Below, piece after piece: positions 1 to 6,251 of a stretch of DNA of 17,420 nucleotides. A program made the position numbers and the translations under genes. The first letter of the stretch is position 1. Each line of letters starts with the position of its first letter. The stretch spans positions 44,511 through 61,930 of the forward strand of contig DAFN01000001.1 in assembly GCA_002495465.1 (NCBI GenBank), given 5' to 3'. This DNA comes from an archaeon UBA55 (GTDB lineage: Archaea; Undinarchaeota; Undinarchaeia; Undinarchaeales; Undinarchaeaceae). The notes beneath the pieces are model-generated. The model worked only from the letters and a program-made list of their open reading frames with translations, was not told where the DNA came from and searched no databases.

Positions 1-609
1 AAAACTTCAAAAACATCAAAAAAGTCAAAAACCAAATCAAACCTACCACTTAAACCAAAGATAAAGATTGAAAATGTTGTCGCAAGCGCTTCCGTTGATG
101 CAGAAATGGATCTCGACAAAATTGCTGCGACTCTAGATAACGCTGAATACGAGCCTGAGCAATTTCCAGGTCTCGTTCTGAGACTTGAAAAGGATGTTTC
201 CAAAGGAATCCCAAAGGCTGCTATTCTCGTTTTCTCTTCGGGCAAGATGGTTTGCACTGGCTCGAAAGAGATAAGATTAGTGAAGGTCGCACTTACAGAA
301 ACTCTTAAGCAAATTCGCAAATGCGGTATAAAGGTAAAGGGAGAAGCAAAAATAAAAATACAGAACATTGTCGCATCCTCTGACCTCAAGTCTGAGCTTA
401 ATCTGGACAAGATTGCCTTTACACTAGAGAACACAGAGTTCGAACCGGAACAGTTCCCTGGTCTGGTTTTCAGAGTGGCTGAGCCGAAAGTAGTTTTCCT
501 GCTTTTCAGGTCAGGTAAAATTGTGTGTACAGGCGCAAAGAAAATTGTCGACGTCAGAAGGGGCGTTGAAGTGTTGGTCAAGGAGCTAAAAAAAGCCAAA
601 GTTCTTTAA
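1..609 (+). CDS. tbp: TATA-box binding protein, 5' end missing from window
   Basis: General transcription factor that binds the TATA box and recruits TFB and RNA polymerase. The reading frame is open from base 1 with no ATG, GTG or TTG before the ATG at 106, and that ATG lies inside the fold: the first strand (IKIENVVAS, bases 61-87) is upstream of it. The true start therefore precedes the window. Two direct repeats are clear, each with IKI[EQ]N[VI]VAS, E[YF]EPEQFPGLV and SGK[MI]VCTG; the second runs from about base 352. Upstream of the fold is a Lys/Thr/Ser-rich segment of about 20 residues with KTSK repeats, not usual for archaeal TBP. Repeat 1 also carries about six extra residues (around KDVSKGI) in the turn after GLVLRLE that repeat 2 lacks. 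MCM follows after 28 nt on the same strand. Family assignment is certain; the function of the N-terminal extension is unknown. Confidence 0.96.
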   Translation, partial: KTSKTSKKSKTKSNLPLKPKIKIENVVASASVDAEMDLDKIAATLDNAEYEPEQFPGLVLRLEKDVSKGIPKAAILVFSSGKMVCTGSKEIRLVKVALTETLKQIRKCGIKVKGEAKIKIQNIVASSDLKSELNLDKIAFTLENTEFEPEQFPGLVFRVAEPKVVFLLFRSGKIVCTGAKKIVDVRRGVEVLVKELKKAKVL

Positions 610-637
610 CTAGACTTTCCTAATACCAATTCTGTGA

Positions 638-2683
638 GTGGGAGATATGCAGGATTCTATTGACAAATTTGAGCAGTTTTTCAAGACGAAGAAATACTAC
701 GGAAGGCTTCTCGAAATAGCTAAGGAATACCCAGACAAGAGGTCTGTTTTAGTAGACTTTGCTGATATTGATAAGTCCTTCCCTGATCTTGCTGATGACC
801 TTCTTTTCAATCCTGAAGAGGCGCTTCGCCAGGCTCATGATGCAATATCTGAGATAGATCTTCCGATTGATGTTGAAAATCTATCTATTAACATTCGTTT
901 ACACAATCTTCCAAAAGCAAACACAGTTGTTCTCAGGGATATCCGTTCTGACCACCTTGACAGATTAATTTCTATTGAAGGTATAGTAAAAAACGCGGCA
1001 GAAGTCAGACCAAAGGCTTTGAAAGTAACATTCGAGTGTCCTGAATGTAAGACGAATATGGTTTTGCCTCAGTTTACTAAAAACATGATTTCTCCGAGCC
1101 AGTGTGATAATTTTGAGTGCGCACGTCGTGGAAGATTCAAGATTATCAATGAAACTCTAATTGACTCACAGATACTTAAGGTGCAGGAACCCCCTGAGTC
1201 TATTTTCGGCGGCGAGCAGCCCTCTGAACTCTATGTTCACCTAGCTGATGATTTGGTTTCCCCCTCTGAAAGAAAAAAAGTGATGCCAGGAAACAGGGTT
1301 CAGCTTGTTGGCTCTCTAAAGAAAGTTCCAATTCCCTCAAGGAGCGGAGCTCAGACTGTTAACTACGATTTCTATCTGGAGGTTAATCATGTTGATCCGA
1401 CTGAGCAGGAATTCCAGGAAATAGAACTGTCGGATGAAGATGTTGAAGCTATAGAGAAATTCTCAAAAGACCCGAAAGTCTATGAAAAGCTTATTGCATC
1501 AATAGCGCCGTCCATCAAAGGATATGAACCGATCAAGGAGGCAATCCTTCTCCAGCTGGTGGGAGGTGTCCGAAAACAGCATCCTGACGGAACTATTGTC
1601 AGGGGAAATATCCACATTTTCATAGTTGGAGATCCTGCTGTTGGAAAATCCCAGATACTTCGTTATGTCTCCGGACTGGCTCCAAAAGGTCGCTTCGTTT
1701 CAGGAAAAAAAGCATCCGGTGTAGGTCTCACTGCGGCAGTTGTTCGTGATGAGTTCTCGGGCGGATGGACTCTTGAAGCCGGGGCTCTCATCCTTGCAAA
1801 CAATGGAGTAGTATCTGTTGATGAGTTTGACAAGATGAGCGATGACGACCGTTCGGCAATGCTGGAAGCTATGGAGCAGGGAACAATTTCCATAGCAAAA
1901 GCAGGAATAGTAACAACGCTACGCGCGAATACATCAGTTCTTGCGGCAGCAAACCCAAAATACGGGCGCTTTGATGTATACAAACCCCTTTACGAACAGA
2001 TAGACCTGTCTCCAGTTATACTGAGCAGATTTGATCTGAAGTTCACTTCGAGGGACTTGCCTGGGCTTGAAAGGGACACAGAACTGTCTGAGCATGTTCT
2101 CAATGCTATTATCTCTCCAAAGACAATTGAGCCTGAACTCTCTGCTGAATTCATTCAGAAATATATTGCCTATGCACGCAGAGTGAATCCTGCAATGACA
2201 GAAAAAGCAAAGGAGTTAATTCAGCATTTCTATGTTAGCTGGCGTGGCAAATATCGTGATGATGACGACAATGGTGGAGTGGTCCCTTTGACTCCAAGAC
2301 AGCTCGAAGCTATGGTTCGCCTTTCGGAGGCTTCAGCCCGAATCCGCCTGGCAAAGAAGGTATCTCTTAATGATGCTAAAAGGGCCACAAAGCTCATAGA
2401 GCAGTCCTTAAGGGATCTCGGTACTGACCCTGAGACTGGTAAGATTGATATAGATAGGATGGAAGCAGGAACTTCCTCAGTGCAGAGGAGCAGAATAAAC
2501 ACAATCCTCACTATAATAGATGAACTATCAAAAGAGCATGGTCCTAATATAAAAATAGACGATGTTTTGATAGAATCAGCCAATCGTGGAATAGACAATC
2601 TCAAGACTCTTGAGCTGATAAGCAAACTAAAATCAAAGGGTGATTTGTTTGAGCCGCGACAAGGCATTCTCAAAAAACCCTGA
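638..2683 (+). CDS. mcm: Replicative DNA helicase MCM
   Basis: Hexameric ATP-driven 3'-5' helicase that unwinds DNA at the archaeal replication fork. The 681 residues show the standard order: N-terminal helical/OB region with a zinc-binding set (C134, C137, C156, C161), AAA+ core with Walker A GDPAVGKSQ (331-339), Walker B VSVDEFDK (392-399), sensor 1 AANP (437-440), arginine finger SRFD (463-466) and a sensor-2 arginine near R554, then a C-terminal winged helix (about 615-681). No intein is present. The start is uncertain: GTG at 638 or ATG at 647 in the same frame differ by three residues, and the GGGAG at 640-644 is too close to 647 to settle it. It follows TBP by 28 nt and probably shares its transcript. 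The last residues (KGDLFEPRQGILKK) closely resemble the end of the RPA-like protein two genes downstream. Confidence 0.97.
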   Translation: MGDMQDSIDKFEQFFKTKKYYGRLLEIAKEYPDKRSVLVDFADIDKSFPDLADDLLFNPEEALRQAHDAISEIDLPIDVENLSINIRLHNLPKANTVVLRDIRSDHLDRLISIEGIVKNAAEVRPKALKVTFECPECKTNMVLPQFTKNMISPSQCDNFECARRGRFKIINETLIDSQILKVQEPPESIFGGEQPSELYVHLADDLVSPSERKKVMPGNRVQLVGSLKKVPIPSRSGAQTVNYDFYLEVNHVDPTEQEFQEIELSDEDVEAIEKFSKDPKVYEKLIASIAPSIKGYEPIKEAILLQLVGGVRKQHPDGTIVRGNIHIFIVGDPAVGKSQILRYVSGLAPKGRFVSGKKASGVGLTAAVVRDEFSGGWTLEAGALILANNGVVSVDEFDKMSDDDRSAMLEAMEQGTISIAKAGIVTTLRANTSVLAAANPKYGRFDVYKPLYEQIDLSPVILSRFDLKFTSRDLPGLERDTELSEHVLNAIISPKTIEPELSAEFIQKYIAYARRVNPAMTEKAKELIQHFYVSWRGKYRDDDDNGGVVPLTPRQLEAMVRLSEASARIRLAKKVSLNDAKRATKLIEQSLRDLGTDPETGKIDIDRMEAGTSSVQRSRINTILTIIDELSKEHGPNIKIDDVLIESANRGIDNLKTLELISKLKSKGDLFEPRQGILKKP

Positions 2684-2711
2684 TTTCAGGCCAAGACTAC
2701 TCTTTTCTGAG

Positions 2712-3518
2712 ATGTCTCTTTTCCTTGCGGTTCAGATTATTGGACTTTATGTTGCCATTCAAATTTCAGCGCTTGAGGTAATCCCTGTTGCAGAGACAGG
2801 ACCTGCTGTAAAAGGTTTCTTGCTTATGTTTGCAGCAGCAACTGCACTGTTTCTTGTTTTAATAAAATTCCTTAAAAGGCGTCTCGGGTTCATGAAGGTG
2901 CTTATGGCCTTCATAATCTTTGTCGGAAGCGAAACAGTTTTCAGTGTTATGTTTTCTGAACTGACTGCGATGATTCTTGCAATTTCACTTGTGGTAATAA
3001 GATTTACATATCCAACAATTTTTGTTCAGAATGCGTCTCTCATATTGGCTCTTGCTGGAGTCGGAGCAACAATTGGTCTCCTATTCAATGTGAGTACTAT
3101 TTTCATAATACTTGCTATACTCTCAGTTTACGATATCATAGCTGTTTACAAAACAAAACATATGCTGACATTGTTCAAAGGCACTCTAGAAAGTGGAGTA
3201 CCTCTTGCTCTCATAGCTTCTGAAAAGCTTTCTGATATGGGTTCAGAACTACGAAAAGCCACACTAAAAAAGCCAACTACAAAACGAGAATATACCTTCC
3301 TCGGAACCGGTGACGTAGCATTTCCATTAATACTTGCGGTGTCAGCCCTGCGAACAGGTTTCTCTGTCTCAGCCTTCGTCATTGTTGGAGGTCTCGCCGG
3401 AATATTAATAATTCACAGTCTTCTAATCTATGGAAAGGGAAAGCCGATTCCAGCTTTGCCCCCCCTTGCGGCGTGTACAATGGGGGCATATCTTCTTGCT
3501 TCTTATCTCTTAATTTAA
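2712..3518 (+). CDS. Presenilin/signal-peptide-peptidase family intramembrane aspartyl protease
   Basis: Predicted polytopic membrane protease (peptidase family A22) that would cut transmembrane segments inside the lipid bilayer. The protein is hydrophobic throughout and carries all three family signatures: YD within SVYDIIAVYK, GxGD within LGTGDVAFPL (the two catalytic aspartates), and the PAL motif in IPALPPLA near the C-terminus. Between the aspartates is a hydrophilic loop rich in Lys/Thr. I chose ATG 2712, 28 nt past the MCM stop. An in-frame GTG at 2640 and TTG at 2649 would add 24 or 21 residues overlapping the MCM end; part of that extension (RLLFSEMSLFLAVQIIGL) resembles the first helix region of the family, so an upstream start is possible. 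The next gene begins one base after this stop, so it sits inside the replication/translation operon. Natural substrate unknown. Confidence 0.9.
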   Translation: MSLFLAVQIIGLYVAIQISALEVIPVAETGPAVKGFLLMFAAATALFLVLIKFLKRRLGFMKVLMAFIIFVGSETVFSVMFSELTAMILAISLVVIRFTYPTIFVQNASLILALAGVGATIGLLFNVSTIFIILAILSVYDIIAVYKTKHMLTLFKGTLESGVPLALIASEKLSDMGSELRKATLKKPTTKREYTFLGTGDVAFPLILAVSALRTGFSVSAFVIVGGLAGILIIHSLLIYGKGKPIPALPPLAACTMGAYLLASYLLI

Positions 3519-3519
3519 A

Positions 3520-4122
3520 ATGGCCGAAAACTCTCAGCTTGCATCAAAGAAAGTACATATAGACAAAATTGTCTCCGGTGAGTACGTAGAGAGTGAAGGC
3601 TACGGAGTTCTCAGGGCAGCCGACGGCTCAGAGCTATCAAGAGTTCGTATATTGGGAACTATCGTTGATAAATTTGTTTCAGACGATGGTGAGTACTCAA
3701 GCGTGACTCTTGACGATTCCTCAGAGACAATACGTGCAAAGGCCTTCAAAAAGCGTGCAAGTACACTTGCGAAACTCGAAGTCGGGGATATTGCGGATGT
3801 AACTGGAACTATTCGTGAATATGATGATGAAATTTACATAAACTCTTTCGTGGCTCAGAAGATACTAGATCCAAACTTTGAGCTCTTGAGAAGGATTGAA
3901 CTTGCTCAGCCAGGAGAGGCTCAGCCAGGAAACTTGCATGAAGATGTAGAGGCGCTTATTTTGAAAACCGTAAGCGAGACTGGAGCAGATGGAGCTTCCT
4001 TGGAGGTATTGGCAAGTGTTTTAAAGGATTTGGATGACAATGATATACTCGCGGCAGTAAAGTCTCTTCTTCACAAAGGAGATTTGTATGAGCCAGTAAG
4101 AGGTGTATTCAAACAAGTATGA
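3520..4122 (+). CDS. RPA-like OB-fold / winged-helix single-stranded DNA-binding protein
   Basis: Likely part of the archaeal replication protein A system that coats single-stranded DNA. The 200 residues divide into an OB fold (about 38-118: SRVRILGTIVDKF, SVTLDDSSETIRAKAF, LEVGDIADVTGTIREYDDEIYI), a short linker with a duplicated AQPGE/AQPGN motif (129-137), and a C-terminal winged helix (about 138-200). This architecture matches the RPA32/COG3390-type proteins rather than the long zinc-finger RPA41 type. Its last stretch, KGDLYEPVRGVFK, parallels the MCM C-terminus encoded 1.4 kb upstream. The ATG is one base after the protease stop, and its own stop overlaps the aIF2-beta start in ATGA (4119-4122), so translation is probably coupled. 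The exact RPA subunit name is inference. Confidence 0.85.
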   Translation: MAENSQLASKKVHIDKIVSGEYVESEGYGVLRAADGSELSRVRILGTIVDKFVSDDGEYSSVTLDDSSETIRAKAFKKRASTLAKLEVGDIADVTGTIREYDDEIYINSFVAQKILDPNFELLRRIELAQPGEAQPGNLHEDVEALILKTVSETGADGASLEVLASVLKDLDDNDILAAVKSLLHKGDLYEPVRGVFKQV

Positions 4123-4526
4123 AATCATATGAAGAACTTCTAAAAAAAGCTAAAGAACAGCTTCCAGAGCTAGCTAGTGAAAAAGCTAGGTTTGAAATCC
4201 CGGTGTTCGAGTCCTTTATCCAGGGATCCGAAACAATAATCTCAAATTTTGTCGAAGTAGCCAACAAAGTAGAGCGCGACCCTGCACACCTGCAAAAATT
4301 TATCCTCTCTGAAGCCGGAACTTCTGGAACTCTTACAGGTCAAAGACTGACTTTCAAAGGTAATAAAACTCCTAAGTTCCTAAATTCAAAGCTCAGTGAC
4401 TACTACAAGGCTTTTGTTACCTGCAAGCAATGCGATCTTCCTGACACAATCCTAAATGAAGGGGATGATTCTGCAGAACTCAAGTGCAAAGCCTGCGGAA
4501 CTAACTATATGGTAAAAGTCCTATGA
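4119..4526 (+). CDS. eif2b: Translation initiation factor aIF2 subunit beta
   Basis: Beta subunit of the heterotrimeric aIF2 that delivers initiator Met-tRNA to the small ribosomal subunit. At 135 residues it has the normal archaeal length. Visible are the N-terminal helix that docks onto aIF2-gamma (SYEELLKKAKEQLPE), the central alpha-beta domain (RFEIPVFESFIQGSETIISNF in two parts, then HLQKFILSEAGTSGT), and the C-terminal zinc ribbon with C102, C105, C123 and C126. It overlaps the genes on both sides by four bases (ATGA at 4119-4122 and 4523-4526). Location next to a DUF424 gene is a conserved archaeal arrangement as far as I know. Confidence 0.97.
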   Translation: MKSYEELLKKAKEQLPELASEKARFEIPVFESFIQGSETIISNFVEVANKVERDPAHLQKFILSEAGTSGTLTGQRLTFKGNKTPKFLNSKLSDYYKAFVTCKQCDLPDTILNEGDDSAELKCKACGTNYMVKVL

Positions 4527-4816
4527 TTTATGCAAGAATAATTTCTTCAGGCTCAGACTCAATTCTTGCGGCCTGTGACAAGGAACTTCTTGGAAAGACA
4601 TTTTCTGAAGGAGATATTTCCATTACTGTTGATAAGGATTTTTATGGAGATGAAGAAGTTGATCTTGAAAGTTTCAAAGAAATGCTGAACTTATCCAGTA
4701 TCTCCAATCTTGTCGGTGAAAAATGTGTTTCTATTGCAATTGATCTTGGATTGGTTACAGAAAATAATGTTCTTAAAATAGAAGGCGTTCCACATGCGCA
4801 GATTCTTAGCCTCTAA
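4523..4816 (+). CDS. DUF424 family protein
   Basis: A 97-residue archaeal protein of the DUF424 family (COG2412), function not established. Recognised by [17 protein letters not shown] text (here [16 protein letters not shown], residues 15-30), the FYG motif followed by an acidic patch (40-48), [15 protein letters not shown] in the middle and GVPHAQIL at the C-terminus. No membrane segment or metal-binding cluster is seen. It overlaps the aIF2-beta stop by four bases, so it is the last gene of this plus-strand run; the association with a translation factor hints at a role in translation or RNA handling, which is inference. Its stop codon overlaps by four bases with the stop of the convergent Rpo6 gene. 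Confidence 0.88.
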   Translation: MIYARIISSGSDSILAACDKELLGKTFSEGDISITVDKDFYGDEEVDLESFKEMLNLSSISNLVGEKCVSIAIDLGLVTENNVLKIEGVPHAQILSL

Positions 4817-5058
4817 TAAAGCATAGTTTCCAGGTCTGCTTCACTGATATCTACAGTTATTGCATCCTGTCCCTGTGCCCTTCTTATGACTGTCATAGGA
4901 ACGGTTCTCTCTTTAAATTCCTTAACAGCTATCTCAGTTGGGTCTATCTCACTTTTTCCAAGCTTAACTAGAACTGGAGCACCCATGGATATCTGGAGGG
5001 ATCTTGCTCCGATTATCCTTGCCCTCTCAAACCTTGTAAGCCTGTTTTCTTTGTACAT
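4813..5058 (-). CDS. rpoK: DNA-directed RNA polymerase subunit Rpo6 (RpoK, omega-like)
   Basis: Small assembly subunit of archaeal RNA polymerase, counterpart of eukaryotic Rpb6 and bacterial omega. The conserved core [18 protein letters not shown] (residues 7-24), [20 protein letters not shown] and PMTVIRR is complete. At 81 residues it is longer than the shortest archaeal homologues because of about 20 residues after VIRRAQGQ ending in an acidic helix-like segment ([10 protein letters not shown]). It is a single gene on the minus strand between two plus-strand operons, with its own TATA-like promoter in the 90-bp divergent gap shared with aIF1A. Confidence 0.95.
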   Translation of the reverse strand: MYKENRLTRFERARIIGARSLQISMGAPVLVKLGKSEIDPTEIAVKEFKERTVPMTVIRRAQGQDAITVDISEADLETMLY

Positions 5059-5084
5059 TGAGATCTCTTATTATCTCCGCAGTG

Positions 5085-5093
5085 ATATATAAA
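5085..5093 (-). promoter_or_regulatory. TATA-like box for rpoK
   Basis: On the minus strand the sequence reads TTTATATAT, centred about 31 nt before the rpoK ATG at 5058. With the usual archaeal spacing of roughly 25 nt to transcription start, the mRNA would be leaderless or carry only a few leader bases. No Shine-Dalgarno is seen. Confidence 0.55.
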
Positions 5094-5115
5094 GCTTGAC
5101 CCACTCTACCAAAAC

Positions 5116-5124
5116 CTTAAAAAC
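5116..5124 (+). promoter_or_regulatory. TATA-like box for aIF1A
   Basis: CTTAAAAAC preceded by a purine-rich CCAAAAC stretch that would suit a BRE. It is centred 29 nt before the aIF1A ATG, pointing to a leaderless or nearly leaderless transcript. It lies within the 90-bp divergent region with rpoK. Confidence 0.55.
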
Positions 5125-5148
5125 AAGACCCCTAACATAGAATGTCGT

Positions 5149-5637
5149 ATGGCCTATTATAAAAAAAGGAAAAAACACGGAAGCTTCGATCCAAATGCTC
5201 CAGTCCGTGTTAGAATGCCGCGCAAAGAAAATCGAGAGGTTCTTGGAATAATTATTGAGCATTACGGCACAAAACTTCTCGTTGAGTGTATGGATGGCTA
5301 TACAAGGCTTTGCAGAGTTCCGGGAAAGATAAGATATAAGCTTAGAGTAAAACCTGGTGATGTTATTCTTGTTCAAAAGTGGCCAGTACAGGAGAATGAA
5401 AAAGGGGATTATTTGTATAAATACAGACCAAATCAAGTTAACATACTCAGGAGAAAAGGCCTCTTGACTACAGAGTCAGAGGAAACTGAGCAGTCTGAAG
5501 AAAAATCAGAAACACCTACAAAAGTGCCTGAAAAAGAAGCTGAAAAAGAGTCTAAAGAAGCTACAAAAGAGGGAGAGGCCACAGCAGAGGGAAGTGAAAA
5601 AACCGAGACTGAAGGGAAAAATTCGGTTGATGCATAG
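5149..5637 (+). CDS. eif1a: Translation initiation factor aIF1A with acidic C-terminal tail
   Basis: Homologue of eIF1A/IF1, binding the ribosomal A site during initiation. The S1-like OB fold spans about residues 20-100 with the hallmarks RVRMPRKENREVLG, LLVECMDGYTRLCRVPGK and VKPGDVILVQKW. The usual archaeal protein stops near 100-115 residues; this one has 162 because of a low-complexity tail from about residue 107, dominated by Glu, Lys, Thr and Ser (SEETEQSEEKSETPT and similar repeats). Eukaryotic eIF1A also has an acidic C-terminal tail, but sequence similarity here is only in composition. A TATA-like box 29 nt upstream and no Shine-Dalgarno support the ATG at 5149. The KH-domain gene follows after 68 nt. 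Confidence 0.96.
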   Translation: MAYYKKRKKHGSFDPNAPVRVRMPRKENREVLGIIIEHYGTKLLVECMDGYTRLCRVPGKIRYKLRVKPGDVILVQKWPVQENEKGDYLYKYRPNQVNILRRKGLLTTESEETEQSEEKSETPTKVPEKEAEKESKEATKEGEATAEGSEKTETEGKNSVDA

Positions 5638-5674
5638 CGATTAGACATAATTAACTTTATATACTTTCAGCCAC

Positions 5675-5683
5675 AATATATAG
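5675..5683 (+). promoter_or_regulatory. TATA-like box for the KH-domain gene
   Basis: AATATATAG centred 27 nt before the ATG at 5706. A second candidate, CTTTATATAC at 5655-5664, lies about 46 nt upstream and would give a leader of roughly 20 nt. Either suggests that the KH-top6BA genes have a promoter of their own separate from aIF1A. Confidence 0.45.
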
Positions 5684-5705
5684 TATTGAATTTTGTTTCA
5701 CTCAA

Positions 5706-6251
5706 ATGGTCGAATACGTAAAAATCCCAAAAGAGCGCCTAAAACTTCTCACTGAGGATAAAAGGAAGCTCATAAAATACATAGAATCGCAGTCCGACAC
5801 GAAAATTCGTATCGACAGGGCGGCGCATGAGATTTCCATAGAGTCATCTGGGAAATCAGAAGAAATCCTTGATTTGTGGCGGGCCCGTGACACCGTGAAG
5901 GCAGTAGGGAGGGGGGCAGAGCCTGAGGCTGCACTTGATATATTAGAATCTGGTGCAGAGCTGGAACTTGTTGATCTGAGTGAGTTCGTCGGAAAAAAAC
6001 ACAATGCATTAGTCAGGATAAAAGGGAGAGTTATCGGAACAAAAGGAAAGGCAAAGAATATAATAGAGAACCTAACAAATACACAAATCTTCGTTTACGG
6101 AAAAACTGTTACGATAATTGGCGAACACGATATGGCTATCATTGCAAGGGATGCGGTGGAGCTTCTTGCCAGCGGTACTATGCACAGTACTGCAATCCGT
6201 CACATAGAGACTGAGTTGAGTAAATTAGGAGTGAAATATAAAGATGCCTGA
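5706..6251 (+). CDS. Two-KH-domain RNA-processing protein (Pno1/Dim2/Krr1-like)
   Basis: Archaeal relative of Dim2/Pno1, expected to bind the 3' end of pre-16S rRNA during small-subunit maturation. A first, degenerate KH-like unit covers about residues 1-75 (EYVKIPKERLKLL, IRIDRAAHEISIES). The second unit (about 98-170) has the GxxG loop in RVIGTKGKAKNIIENLT (G111, G114) and the family ending LASGTMHSTAIRHIE. The 181-residue length is normal. In many archaea the order is aIF1A, a RIO-type kinase, this KH protein; here the kinase is absent between the two. The stop overlaps the topoisomerase VI B start by eight bases. Confidence 0.92.
   Translation: MVEYVKIPKERLKLLTEDKRKLIKYIESQSDTKIRIDRAAHEISIESSGKSEEILDLWRARDTVKAVGRGAEPEAALDILESGAELELVDLSEFVGKKHNALVRIKGRVIGTKGKAKNIIENLTNTQIFVYGKTVTIIGEHDMAIIARDAVELLASGTMHSTAIRHIETELSKLGVKYKDA

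Noticed and set aside
2640..2711. GTG start for the presenilin-like gene inside MCM
   Set aside because: Not excluded, but ATG 2712 avoids a 44-base overlap; noted as alternative in the feature.
5071..5436. 121-residue minus-strand open frame opposite aIF1A
   Set aside because: Covers the conserved OB fold of aIF1A and the rpoK promoter; the protein has no recognisable features.
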